Shown in pieces: positions 28,352-36,187 of a DNA stretch of 64,000 nt (position 1 is its first letter; the number at the start of each line of letters is the position of its first letter). The notes under the pieces were generated by a model that ran no database searches, was not told the DNA's origin, and saw only the letters and a program-made list of their open reading frames with translations. This DNA is from Oceanitalea sp047302425 (GTDB lineage: Bacteria > Actinomycetota > Actinomycetes > Actinomycetales > Actinomycetaceae), in assembly GCF_047302425.1 (NCBI RefSeq), contig NZ_CP154855.1:1054001-1118000 (forward strand), read 5' to 3'. The position numbers and the translations under genes were made by a program.

Positions 28352-29452
28352 ATGCGCGTGCTCGCAGCACTGTCCGGCGGGGTCGACTCCGCCGTCGCCG
28401 CCGCGCGTGCCGTCGAGGCGGGGCACGACGTCGTCGGCGTCCACATGGCCCTGTCGCGCTCGCGGGCCCAGCACCGCACCGGCTCGCGCGGCTGCTGCTC
28501 GATCGAGGACGCGAGCGACGCGCGCCGGGCCGCCGACGTCCTCGGCATCCCGTACTACGTGTGGGACCTGTCGGAGGAGTTCGAGGAGACGGTCGTCGCC
28601 GACTTTCTCTCCGAGTACGCCGCCGGCCGCACGCCCAACCCCTGCGTGCGCTGCAACGAGCACATCAAGTTCTCCGCCCTCCTCGACCGCGGCCTCGCGC
28701 TCGGCTTCGACGCCGTCGCCACCGGCCACTACGCGCGGATCGTCGAGGGCCCCGGCGGCGCTCGCGAGCTGCACCGGGCCGAGGACATCGCCAAGGACCA
28801 GTCCTACGTCCTCGCCGTCATGGGCCCCGAGTGCCTCGCCCGCTCGCTCTTCCCGCTCGGTGACGTCGCCTCCAAGGACGAGGTGCGCGCCGAGGCCGCC
28901 GCCCGCGGCCTGTCCGTCTCGGCCAAGCCGGACTCCTACGACATCTGCTTCGTCGCCGACGGCGACACCCAGGGCTTCCTCCGCGACCGCCTCGGTGCGC
29001 AGCCGGGCCCCGTCCTCGACCACGAGGGCAACGAGGTCGGCCGCCACGACGGCGCCTACGCCTACACCGTCGGCCAGCGCAAGGGCCTGGCCCTGGGCCG
29101 GCCCGCCGCCGACGGGCGCCCGCGGTACGTGCTGCGGACCGACCCGGCCGCGAACACGGTGGTGGTCGGCCCGGGCGAGCTGCTGTCGGTCACCGAGCTC
29201 GCCGCCGACCAGACCGTCTGGCTCGCGGGCGACGTCCCCGCCGGGGAGTGGACGACGGCGCAGGTCCAGGTCCGTGCCCACGGCACCCCGACTCCCGCGC
29301 AGGTCCGCCGCGAGGGCGAGGAGCTCCACGTCCGCCTCGACACCCCGCTGCGCGGCATGGCGCCGGGGCAGTCGGTGGTGGTCTACGCCGGGAGTCGCGT
29401 GCTCGGCCAGGCGACCCTCACCAGGGCCGGCCGCGGGGCCCTCGTCCCGTAG
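28352..29452 (+). CDS. mnmA: tRNA-specific 2-thiouridylase MnmA
   Basis: 366 aa; puts sulfur on uridine 34 of Lys, Glu and Gln tRNAs using ATP and persulfide from a cysteine desulfurase. PP-loop VLAALSGGVDSAVAA at the start, GCCSIEDASDARRAADVLGI, catalytic Cys98 in NPCVRCNEHIKF and Cys199 in SYDICFVADG, then YTVGQRKGLALG and the C-terminal beta-barrel. GAGGAGGGAG precedes ATG 28352; TACCCT at 28319-28324 is a likely -10 box. Its functional partner is the desulfurase at 17003. Confidence 0.96.
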   Translation: MRVLAALSGGVDSAVAAARAVEAGHDVVGVHMALSRSRAQHRTGSRGCCSIEDASDARRAADVLGIPYYVWDLSEEFEETVVADFLSEYAAGRTPNPCVRCNEHIKFSALLDRGLALGFDAVATGHYARIVEGPGGARELHRAEDIAKDQSYVLAVMGPECLARSLFPLGDVASKDEVRAEAAARGLSVSAKPDSYDICFVADGDTQGFLRDRLGAQPGPVLDHEGNEVGRHDGAYAYTVGQRKGLALGRPAADGRPRYVLRTDPAANTVVVGPGELLSVTELAADQTVWLAGDVPAGEWTTAQVQVRAHGTPTPAQVRREGEELHVRLDTPLRGMAPGQSVVVYAGSRVLGQATLTRAGRGALVP

Positions 29453-29474
29453 CAGGACCGGCTGCGCGCCCGCC

Positions 29475-29500
29475 CGCCGGCGAGCTCCCTCTCGCCGGCG
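29475..29500 (+). terminator. Probable terminator after mnmA
   Basis: Stem of 10 bp (29475-29484 with 29491-29500, CGCCGGCGAG/CTCGCCGGCG) and loop CTCCCT, 22 nt after the mnmA stop. The remaining ~160 nt up to the next start holds only the -10 box noted below and a weak GC-rich inverted repeat. Confidence 0.55.
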
Positions 29501-29649
29501 AGCGCAGGTGAAACGGCCGAGCGCGGGTGGCATCACGCCCGCGTTCGTCACTTTCGCGTGCGGTCGGCGCACGGGGGCTGTCCGCTGCGGGCACCGGCCG
29601 CGCCGTGGCCCCCGCGCCCGCTCCCGTCGCCTGCCGCCGCGCCCGCCGG

Positions 29650-29662
29650 TAGCGTCGGCGGC
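29650..29662 (+). promoter_or_regulatory. -10 box of the epimerase gene, leaderless layout
   Basis: TAGCGT at 29650-29655 ends 7 nt before ATG 29663, with no ribosome site. Confidence 0.5.
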
Positions 29663-30553
29663 ATGCGGATCCTCGTCTCCGGCGCGTCCGGTCTCATCGG
29701 CTCGGCCCTGCGGGAGGAGCTGCGCGCGGGCGGCCACGAGGTGCGCGCCCTCGTGCGCCGCGAGCCGCGTGACGTCACCGAGTACGAGTGGCAGCCCGCG
29801 GAGGGCCGTGTCCCGAGCGAGGCGATCGCCTGGGCCGACGGCCTCGTCAGCCTCTCCGGCGCACCCCTCGGCCGCCTCCCGTGGACCCGCGCCTACCGCC
29901 GCGAGATCTACCGCAGCCGCGTGGACGCCACCCGCGCCCTGGCGCGGGCGATCGCCGCCGCGCCCGAGCCGCCGCGCGTGTGGGTGAGCGGCTCGGCCAC
30001 CGGCTACTACGGCGACCGCCCCGGCACCGTCCTCACCGAGGACTCCGGCCCGGGGGACGGCTTCCTCGCCGGTGTCGTCCTCCGCTGGGAGGCCGCCACC
30101 GCCCCCGCCGACGACGTCACGCGCGTCGTGCACATCCGTACCGGACTCGTCATGGCCGACGGCGGAGCGCTCGCCCCGCTCCAGCTCGCCACCCGCCTCG
30201 GTGCGGGCGCGACGATCGGCACCGGCGAGCAGCAGTGGCCCTGGATCTCCCTCGCCGACGAGGCGCGGGCCATCGTCCACCTCCTCACCCGCTCCGAGCT
30301 CTCCGGCCCGGTCAACCTCACCGGGCCGCAGGCCGCGAGGTCCGCGGACATCACCCGGGCGCTGGCCCGCGAGATGCACCGCCCCCACCTCGTCCGGCTG
30401 CCCGCCTGGCTGCTGCGCCTCGTCCTCGGCGAGCCGGCCGAGGAGATGCTGCTGCCCGACCAGCGCATCCTCCCGGTCCGCCTCCAGGCCGACGGCTTCA
30501 CCTTCCGCCACGCCACCGCCGAGCAGGCGGTCGCGGCAGCCGTCCGCGGCTAG
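29663..30553 (+). CDS. TIGR01777-family NAD-dependent epimerase/dehydratase-like protein
   Basis: 296 aa, extended-SDR fold: nucleotide motif ILVSGASGLIGSALREEL, WADGLVSLSGAPLG, SGSATGYYGDRPGTVLTED with the conserved YYG, EQQWPWISLADEARAI, NLTGPQ and a C-terminal LPAWLLRLVLGEPAEEMLL, which is characteristic of TIGR01777/YfcH-type proteins (DUF1731 tail). Biochemical role of the family is not settled. Position just after mnmA is common in actinobacteria. Converges on the ABC-2 permease with only 2 nt between stops. Confidence 0.9.
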   Translation: MRILVSGASGLIGSALREELRAGGHEVRALVRREPRDVTEYEWQPAEGRVPSEAIAWADGLVSLSGAPLGRLPWTRAYRREIYRSRVDATRALARAIAAAPEPPRVWVSGSATGYYGDRPGTVLTEDSGPGDGFLAGVVLRWEAATAPADDVTRVVHIRTGLVMADGGALAPLQLATRLGAGATIGTGEQQWPWISLADEARAIVHLLTRSELSGPVNLTGPQAARSADITRALAREMHRPHLVRLPAWLLRLVLGEPAEEMLLPDQRILPVRLQADGFTFRHATAEQAVAAAVRG

Positions 30554-30555
30554 CC

Positions 30556-31335
30556 CTACTCCCGGCGCACCAGCGCCCGCAGCGTCACCGCGACGCCGAG
30601 CACGCACCACGCCAGGAGCACGAGCAGGTCCCGCCCGCTCGCGTCGAAGACGTCCGAGGCCAGCCCCGCGCGCAGCAGGTCCGCGCCCGGCCGCGCGGGC
30701 AGCACGTCGTGCACCGTCTGGAACCACCCGGGCAGCTGGCTCGCCGGGAAGGTGATGGGAGAGAAGAGGAGCACGAAGAAGACGAGCACCTGGGTGACGA
30801 GCTGGGCGAGCATCGGCTGGAGGCTGACGGCGATCGCGTAGCCGACCGCCGTCGCCATGAGCGTGACGAGCAGTGCGGCGGCGACGAGCACGGGCCAGTC
30901 GAAGGAGAGGTCGAGGTCGTAGCGCAGCCTGGCCACGACCACCCCGACGGCGACGCTCGGCAGCGCGATGAGCAGCCACACGGTGAGGTCGGCGGCGAGG
31001 AGCAGCGGCCGGGCCAGCGGCAGCGAGCGCATGTAGGCGAAGGTGCCGTCGGTGCGGGCGCGGGCCACCCCCTGCGGCACGATGACGAAGCCGATCGTCA
31101 GGAGCAGCACGGTCGGCGCCCCCGTGGACAGGAACAGCGCCGTCGCCGGGTCGATGTCGGGGATGAGGAAACCGAAGCCGATGATGATGCCGGCGGCGAG
31201 CAGCGCCTGGATGACGACGACGAGCGGCAGGAGCGGCCCGATCTGCGCGACCTGCCAGCGAAGCAGGGTCGTGTAGGTCGTCCACAGGCTCACCTGCACG
31301 GGCGCGGGCGGCGTGGCGAGGCGGGTCTCAGGCAT
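30556..31335 (-). CDS. ABC-2 type transporter permease
   Basis: 259 aa with about six membrane segments (for example LLPLVVVIQALLAAGIIIGF, VLLLTIGFVIVPQGVA, LLLAADLTVWLLIALPSVAV, TVVLVFFVLLFSPITF-like region and the C-terminal LLVLLAWCVLGVAVTLRALV). Pairs with the ATPase upstream, whose stop its ATG overlaps by 8 nt. Together they form an exporter of the drug/lipid type; the substrate is unknown, but control by a TetR regulator fits a toxic or signalling compound. Confidence 0.88.
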   Translation of the reverse strand: MPETRLATPPAPVQVSLWTTYTTLLRWQVAQIGPLLPLVVVIQALLAAGIIIGFGFLIPDIDPATALFLSTGAPTVLLLTIGFVIVPQGVARARTDGTFAYMRSLPLARPLLLAADLTVWLLIALPSVAVGVVVARLRYDLDLSFDWPVLVAAALLVTLMATAVGYAIAVSLQPMLAQLVTQVLVFFVLLFSPITFPASQLPGWFQTVHDVLPARPGADLLRAGLASDVFDASGRDLLVLLAWCVLGVAVTLRALVRRE

Positions 31336-32290
31336 GGGCGGGCTCCCGGGTGTCGTCGGCGGTGAGGGCGAGGTAGGCGTCCTCGAGGGTGGCGGGGGCG
31401 AGGGCGTAGCCCTCGACCGAGCCGGCCTCGCGCAGGCCGGTGGCCCAGGCGACGGCGGTCGCGGCCTGGACGGCGGGGACGGTCAGCAGGGAGCGGCGGC
31501 CCACGCGCACCGCCCGGTGCACGGTTACGGGAGCGTCGGTGAGGTCCGGCTCGGCGCCGTCGGGCGGGAGGAGCAGCTCGAGGCGCAGATCGGTGTCCTG
31601 CGTGCCGCGCAGCCGGCCGGGGGAGCCGGCGGCGACGACGCGTCCGCGGTGGAGGACGACGAGGTCGTCGACGATCCGCTCGGCCTCGGTGACGTTGTGG
31701 GTGACGAGCAGGACGCCGGAGCCCGCGTCACCGCGGCGGCGGACCGCCTCCCACAGGAGACGGCGGCGGGCGGCGTCGATGTCGTTGGTCGGCTCGTCGA
31801 GGACCAGCAGGGGAGTGGGGGCGACGACGGTCATCGCGAAGGCGGTGAGCCGCCGGATGCCGCCGGACAGGCCGCGACCGTCGGGCAGGGCGCGGCGGTC
31901 CAGCCACGGGCCGATGTCGAGCTCCTCGGCCAGGTCCTCGGCGGCGGCGCGTGCCCGGCGGGTCGACAGGCCGCGGATGCGTCCGGCGATCTCGATCGCG
32001 GTCCGTGGGGTGAGGCCGTCGATGGGTGCCTGCGCCTGGGGCTGCAGGGCGGCGTGGCGGCGCGCGGCGGCCGGGTCGGCGACGGCGTCGACGCCGCCGA
32101 CGGTGATGCGCCCGGCGTCGGGCCGCAGCAGGCCGACGACCTGGGAGACGAGCGTCGTCTTGCCCGCCCCGTTGTGGCCGAGCAGCCCGACGACCTCGCC
32201 GGGCCGCACGCGCAGGGAGATGTCGTCGTTGGCCACGACGGTGCCGAAGCGCCGGGTGAGTCCCGCGACGTGGAGCACGCCCTCGCTCAT
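31328..32290 (-). CDS. ABC transporter ATP-binding protein
   Basis: 320 aa. Walker A GLLGHNGAGKTT, Q-loop LQPQAQAPIDGL, Walker B LLVLDEPTNDID and H-loop LVTHNVTEAE, plus a ~90-residue C-terminal extension typical of DrrA-like drug exporters. The signature reads LSGGIRRL, with Ile for the usual Gln, an atypical but tolerated change. AAGG lies 7 nt upstream of ATG 32290. Divergent from the TetR gene at 32385 with three operators between. Confidence 0.92.
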   Translation of the reverse strand: MSEGVLHVAGLTRRFGTVVANDDISLRVRPGEVVGLLGHNGAGKTTLVSQVVGLLRPDAGRITVGGVDAVADPAAARRHAALQPQAQAPIDGLTPRTAIEIAGRIRGLSTRRARAAAEDLAEELDIGPWLDRRALPDGRGLSGGIRRLTAFAMTVVAPTPLLVLDEPTNDIDAARRRLLWEAVRRRGDAGSGVLLVTHNVTEAERIVDDLVVLHRGRVVAAGSPGRLRGTQDTDLRLELLLPPDGAEPDLTDAPVTVHRAVRVGRRSLLTVPAVQAATAVAWATGLREAGSVEGYALAPATLEDAYLALTADDTREPAHA

Positions 32291-32305
32291 GGTGGAGCCT
32301 TCCGG

Positions 32306-32352
32306 ATACTGACGGTATGGGAATACTGACGGTATTCGGATACCGGCGGTAC
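32306..32352. promoter_or_regulatory. Three operators 17 bp apart between ABC and tetR genes
   Basis: ATACTGACGGTAT at 32306-32318 and again at 32323-32335, then ATACCGGCGGTAC at 32340-32352. Each is an inverted repeat of ATAC/GTAT (or GTAC) around a 5-nt centre, and starts are exactly 17 bp apart. They fill the space between the ABC start (32290) and the tetR -10 box (32372), so the TetR protein very probably binds here and represses both directions. Confidence 0.75.
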
Positions 32353-32371
32353 GTCAATGGCCGTGGCGACG

Positions 32372-32384
32372 TAGGATCGCAGGC
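32372..32384 (+). promoter_or_regulatory. -10 box of tetR, leaderless layout
   Basis: TAGGAT at 32372-32377 ends 7 nt before ATG 32385; no ribosome site. Confidence 0.5.
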
Positions 32385-33080
32385 ATGTCCCAGCTGCCCG
32401 ACCCGCTCTCGCGCCGCGACAGGCAGCGCCAGACCCGGGAGGCGCTGATCTTCGCGGCGCGCGCGGTCTTCTCCCGCGACGGGTACCACCGTGCGAACCT
32501 CGAGGTCATCGCGCGGGAGGCCGGCTTCTCCAAGGGCGCGGTGTACTCGAACTTCGCGAACAAGGCCGCACTCTTCCTCGCCGTGCAGGACGCCAACATG
32601 GAGGCGGCGCTCGCCGAGGCGTGGGACCCCTTCGAGCGGGTCGAGGACGTCGCGCAGGCGGCGCCCGACGGGGTGAGCGAGGAGGACCTCACCGCCGCGA
32701 TGACCGGTTTCGCGCTCGCCACCCTCGAGTTCATCGCCGTCGCCGCCCGCGACGAGGCGCTCCGCGCCGAGATGGCCACCCGGATGCAGCGGCTGCTCGA
32801 CGCCTACACCGAGGTGGTCCGCCAGCAGCGCGTCGAGGGGGACCCGATGTCCGTGGAGGAGCTCGGGGCACTGAGCGCCGCGCTGGACCAGGGCGCGGGA
32901 CTGCTCCTGCTCAGCGGCACCGGGGCGGTGGACGGGCGGCTCCTGCGCGCGGGCGTGCGCCGGCTCATCGACCCGGCACGTGCGGCCGAGCCGGGCAGCG
33001 AGGACGCCGAGGTGGGCCCGGGCATGCACGACCCGGAGGTCCGGGCACGCATCGCCGAGGAGCTGCGCGAGCAGCACTGA
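32385..33080 (+). CDS. TetR-family regulator of the divergent ABC transporter
   Basis: 231 aa. The N-terminal helix-turn-helix is at about residues 18-62 (IFAARAVFSRDGYHRANLEV, then EAGFSKGAVYSNFANKAALF), a pattern typical of TetR proteins that control exporters. The remainder is an all-helical ligand and dimer domain. The C-terminal ~30 residues are acidic and variable. Position and operator array argue that it represses the ABC genes and itself until an inducer, perhaps the exported compound, binds. Confidence 0.92.
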   Translation: MSQLPDPLSRRDRQRQTREALIFAARAVFSRDGYHRANLEVIAREAGFSKGAVYSNFANKAALFLAVQDANMEAALAEAWDPFERVEDVAQAAPDGVSEEDLTAAMTGFALATLEFIAVAARDEALRAEMATRMQRLLDAYTEVVRQQRVEGDPMSVEELGALSAALDQGAGLLLLSGTGAVDGRLLRAGVRRLIDPARAAEPGSEDAEVGPGMHDPEVRARIAEELREQH

Positions 33081-33118
33081 GCGGGCGCCTCGGGCCGGCC
33101 CTGCCGGCCCCGTCCCTC

Positions 33119-33163
33119 ATCGTGTGGCATCCGGCTTCCCTGGAAGCGCGAAAGCCACACGAT
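33119..33163. terminator. Hairpin between convergent tetR and pfkB-type genes
   Basis: Outer stem ATCGTGTGGC/GCCACACGAT (33119-33128 with 33154-33163), an internal loop, then inner stem GCTTCC/GGAAGC (33134-33139 with 33142-33147). Lies between stops at 33080 and 33188. A 16-bp direct repeat (33079-33094 and 33199-33214) flanks it. Confidence 0.6.
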
Positions 33164-33187
33164 CTCGTGACTGGTCGGCCGGCCGGC

Positions 33188-34156
33188 TCAGGTGGTGGGA
33201 GCGGGCGCCTCGGGAGACAAATCGGTCGCACTGACCGCGGCGGCGTCGACGTCTCCCGGCCGGGGGATGCCCGTGCCCGGCAGGCCGGCGGCCGCGCTGC
33301 CGTAGGCGACGGCGAGCGCCAGAGCGTCCGCAGGCGGCAGGCGCCGCTCGCTGGCCAGGAGGTAGCCGAAGAGGCTGGAGTCCCCGGCGCCCACGGTGCT
33401 GAGGACCGTCGTGGGCGGGGCGGGCGCGTGCCAGGCGCCGTCGGCGGTGACGAGGACGCCACCGGCGGCACCCAGGGTGACGAGCACGGCGCCCACGCCG
33501 CGGCCGACGAGCACGCCCGCGGCCCGGGCGGCGGCCGCCGGGTCGCCCTCGAGTGCCACAGGGTCGGCCCCGACGATCGTCGCGAGCTCCTCCCCGTTCG
33601 GCTTCATGAGGTCCGGCGCGGCGCCCGGCAGGGCGGCGGCGAGCGCCGCGAGGGGCGCCTCGCTCGTGTCGACGGCCACCCGGGCCGCCGTCCCGCGCAG
33701 CCGCACGACGAGCTCGGCGTACCACTCGGCCGGGGCACCCGGCGGGAGCGATCCCGCGAGCACCACCCACGTCGCCTCGGCCGCAAGCCCGACGACGGCG
33801 TCCGCGAGCCGCTCGAGGTGCACGCGGTCGACGGCGGCGCCGGGGCTGTTGACCTTCGTCGTCGTCCCGTCGGGCTCGGTGAGGGTGAGGTTGACGCGCA
33901 CGTCGCCGGCGGGCGGCAGGGGGCGGCACTCGATCCCGGCGGCCCGCAGCTCGGCGACGAAGGGGTCCGCGTCGTCGGCGGGGAGCACCGCGACGGTCGA
34001 GATGCCGGCGGCGACCGCGGCGCGGGAGATGTTGACGCCCTTGCCCCCGGCCTGGGAGGTCATCGACGCGGCGCGCAGCACGGCGCCGCGCTGCAGCGGC
34101 CCGGCGAGGGTGACCGTGCGGTCGACGCTCGGGTTGGCGGTGAGCGTGAGGATCAT
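33188..34156 (-). CDS. PfkB-family 1-phosphofructokinase / tagatose-6-phosphate kinase-like
   Basis: 322 aa. Starts MILTLTANPSVDRTVTL, has the substrate loop SQAGGKGVNISRAA, LAGSLPPGAPAEWYAEL, LMKPNGEELATIVG and the C-terminal PfkB signature STVGAGDSSLFGYL with catalytic Asp. This is the FruK/LacC branch, which phosphorylates fructose 1-phosphate or tagatose 6-phosphate. ATGA overlap with the DeoR gene upstream. Fructose PTS genes are absent here; the adjacent PTS is mannitol-type, so the natural substrate is open. Confidence 0.88.
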   Translation of the reverse strand: MILTLTANPSVDRTVTLAGPLQRGAVLRAASMTSQAGGKGVNISRAAVAAGISTVAVLPADDADPFVAELRAAGIECRPLPPAGDVRVNLTLTEPDGTTTKVNSPGAAVDRVHLERLADAVVGLAAEATWVVLAGSLPPGAPAEWYAELVVRLRGTAARVAVDTSEAPLAALAAALPGAAPDLMKPNGEELATIVGADPVALEGDPAAAARAAGVLVGRGVGAVLVTLGAAGGVLVTADGAWHAPAPPTTVLSTVGAGDSSLFGYLLASERRLPPADALALAVAYGSAAAGLPGTGIPRPGDVDAAAVSATDLSPEAPAPTT

Positions 34157-34920
34157 GCGACGACCACCTCCACCCCGCGCGCGGCGAAGGCCCGCGCGGG
34201 CACGGCCGTGGGCGGGGCGTCGGTGACGAGGACGTCGACGTCGTCGAGCCCGGCGAAGCTCACCGTCGCCTCCAGGCCCAGCTTCGTGGAGTCGGCGAGG
34301 ACGACGACGCGGCGCGCGGCTCGCACGAGCGCCCGCTTGACCGCCGCCTCCTCCGCGTCCGGCGTCGACATCCCGTGCTGCTCGGTGACGCCGTTCGTCC
34401 CGAGGAAGGCGACGTCGACGCGCAGCCGCTGCAGCACCTGGATGGTGAGCGAGCCGACCGCCGCCTGCGTCGTCGGGCGCACGCGGCCGGGCAGCAGGTG
34501 GAGGTCGACGCCGGGCAGCGGAGCGAGCTTCGCGGCGATCGGCACGCCGTGGGTGAAGGCGGTGAGCCGCCGCTCGGGCGGGAGGAAGCCGGCCAGCCGG
34601 GCGGTGGTGCTGCCCGCGTCGATCGCGACGGTGCCGCCGTCGTCGGGGAGGAAGCGCGCCGCCGCGGCGGCGATGCGCTCCTTCTCCCGCGCCTGGGTGA
34701 CGTCGCGCTCGTCGAGCCGGCTCTCCATCGCCGAGAGCGAGGCCGCCGGGACGGCCCCGCCGTGGACGCGGCGCAGCACCCGCAGCCGCTCGAGCGCGCT
34801 GAGGTCGCGGCGCACCGTCTCGGTGGTCACCGCGAACTCCTCGGCCAGCTCGGTGACCGACACCCGCCCGCGCTCGACGACGAGCTGGGCGATGGCCTGC
34901 TGGCGCTCCTCCGCGTACAC
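34153..34920 (-). CDS. DeoR-family transcriptional regulator
   Basis: 255 aa. N-terminal winged helix (residues about 3-58: AEERQQAIAQLVVERGRVSV, TTETVRRDLSALERLRVLRR, VHGGAVP) and a C-terminal sugar-phosphate sensing domain (DAGSTTARLAGFLP, GTNGVTEQHGMSTPDAEEAA, VVLADSTKLG). Family members respond to phosphorylated sugars. GAGGAG lies 6 nt upstream of GTG 34920, and TAGCAT on the minus strand (34952-34957) is a likely -10 box. Expected target: this locus, including mtlA. Confidence 0.92.
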   Translation of the reverse strand: MYAEERQQAIAQLVVERGRVSVTELAEEFAVTTETVRRDLSALERLRVLRRVHGGAVPAASLSAMESRLDERDVTQAREKERIAAAAARFLPDDGGTVAIDAGSTTARLAGFLPPERRLTAFTHGVPIAAKLAPLPGVDLHLLPGRVRPTTQAAVGSLTIQVLQRLRVDVAFLGTNGVTEQHGMSTPDAEEAAVKRALVRAARRVVVLADSTKLGLEATVSFAGLDDVDVLVTDAPPTAVPARAFAARGVEVVVA

Positions 34921-34964
34921 GCTGCTCCTCGCTGTGGGGGTGGGCGGCTCGATGCTACGGGCCG

Positions 34965-36023
34965 TCAGGGCTCGACGGTCACCTTGATCGCCGTGCCGCT
35001 GCGGACGAGGTCGAAGGCCGACATGACGTCCTCGAGCGGGATGCGGTGGGTGATGAGGTCCTTGACCGGCACCTGCCCGGTGGAGATGTACTCCAGCGCG
35101 CGGCGGTTGTGCTCGGGGGCCGAGCCGTTGGCGCCGTGGATGTGCAGCTGGCGGTAGTGGACGACGTTGGAGTCCAGCGCGATGACCGGGTCGTTCTTCG
35201 GCAGACCGCCGAAGAAGGAGATGCGCCCGTTGCGGGCGGCCATCGCCACGGCCTGCTCCTGGGCGACCTTCGCCGCCGTCGCCGTGATGACGACGTCCGC
35301 ACCGCGGCCGCCGGTCAGCTCCATGACGCGCTCGACGACGTCGACCTGGGAGCCGTCGATCGTCTCGTCCGGCTGGGCGACCTCGGCGGACATGGCGAGG
35401 CGCTCGGCGTTGACGTCGACGAGGAAGACCTTGCCGGCGCCGTGGACGCCGCGGGCGACCCGGATGTGCATGCAGCCGATCGGGCCGGCACCGAAGACGA
35501 CGACGACGTCGCCCTCCTCGATCCCGAGCAGCTCCTGGGCGTTGATCGCGCAGGCGAGCGGCTCGGCGGCGGAGGCCTCGGCGAAGCCCACGTTGTCGGG
35601 GACGCGGTTGAGGCCGTCGACCTTGAGGACCTGGCTGGGCACGACCATGTACTCGGCGAAGCCGCCCTCGTACTGGTAGCCCATCGAGGTCTGGTTCTGG
35701 CACACGGCCATCCAGTCCTTGCGGCACTCGTGGCACTCCCCGCAGGGCACGGCGGCGATGACCTGGACGCGGTCCCCGATCTGCCAGTCGGTGCCGTAGA
35801 GGCTCGCGACGTCGGCGCCCACCTCGACGACCTCACCGGCGATCTCGTGGCCGATGGTCCGCGGCGGGCTGAGGTTCTGGTGGCCGTTGTGGAAGATCTT
35901 GACGTCGGTGCCGCAGGTGGAGCAGTTGCGCACGCGGATCTTCACCTCGTCCGGGCCGCAGCTCGGCTCGGGCTGGTCCTCGAGGCGCACGTCCTCGGGG
36001 GCGTAGAAGCGCAGGGCCTTCAT
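34965..36023 (-). CDS. Zinc-dependent medium-chain dehydrogenase (polyol type)
   Basis: 352 aa MDR enzyme. Catalytic zinc ligands in NCSTCGTDVKIFHNG and TIGHEIAGEVVEVGA; structural zinc site CGECHECRKDWMAVC; Rossmann motif VVVFGAGPIGCMHIRVA. Closest in type to sorbitol or galactitol-phosphate dehydrogenases. Divergent from the PTS gene mtlA and 44 nt upstream of the DeoR-kinase pair on the same strand, so it probably oxidises the imported polyol phosphate. GGGAGGA lies 4 nt before ATG 36023. It is not the MtlD family that usually accompanies mannitol PTS genes. Confidence 0.88.
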   Translation of the reverse strand: MKALRFYAPEDVRLEDQPEPSCGPDEVKIRVRNCSTCGTDVKIFHNGHQNLSPPRTIGHEIAGEVVEVGADVASLYGTDWQIGDRVQVIAAVPCGECHECRKDWMAVCQNQTSMGYQYEGGFAEYMVVPSQVLKVDGLNRVPDNVGFAEASAAEPLACAINAQELLGIEEGDVVVVFGAGPIGCMHIRVARGVHGAGKVFLVDVNAERLAMSAEVAQPDETIDGSQVDVVERVMELTGGRGADVVITATAAKVAQEQAVAMAARNGRISFFGGLPKNDPVIALDSNVVHYRQLHIHGANGSAPEHNRRALEYISTGQVPVKDLITHRIPLEDVMSAFDLVRSGTAIKVTVEP

Positions 36024-36078
36024 CGGTCCTCCCAAACAGTCGGGTGGCGCCGGGCTGTGACGCCTGCCGCCATCATAG

Positions 36079-36141
36079 CCACACACTCGGATGTGGAAAC
36101 AGGTGGAAGTGCTTGGCTTTTGGCCCGAGTGGGTGTTTACT
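36079..36141 (+). promoter_or_regulatory. mtlA promoter with operator-like repeats
   Basis: TTGGCT at 36113-36118, a 17-nt spacer and TTTACT at 36136-36141 form a good promoter. Just upstream are a direct repeat, GTGGAAACAG/GTGGAAGTGC (36093-36102 and 36103-36112), and an inverted repeat CCACA-N8-TGTGG (36079-36096). Direct repeats of this size are typical DeoR-family targets, so the DeoR protein encoded at 34153 is the likely binder. Confidence 0.55.
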
Positions 36142-36187
36142 GGTCCTCGATGCGTGAGGTGCATCACCGTTCTCGAGGAGGAGCACA

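Noticed and set aside
33079..33214. Phage or integrative-element attachment site
   Set aside because: The 16-bp repeats are only 120 bp apart and no integrase, tRNA gene or phage gene is present.
36142..36187. Riboswitch in the mtlA leader
   Set aside because: Only a weak CCTCGA/TCGAGG pairing is visible in about 40 nt; too short and with no conserved core.
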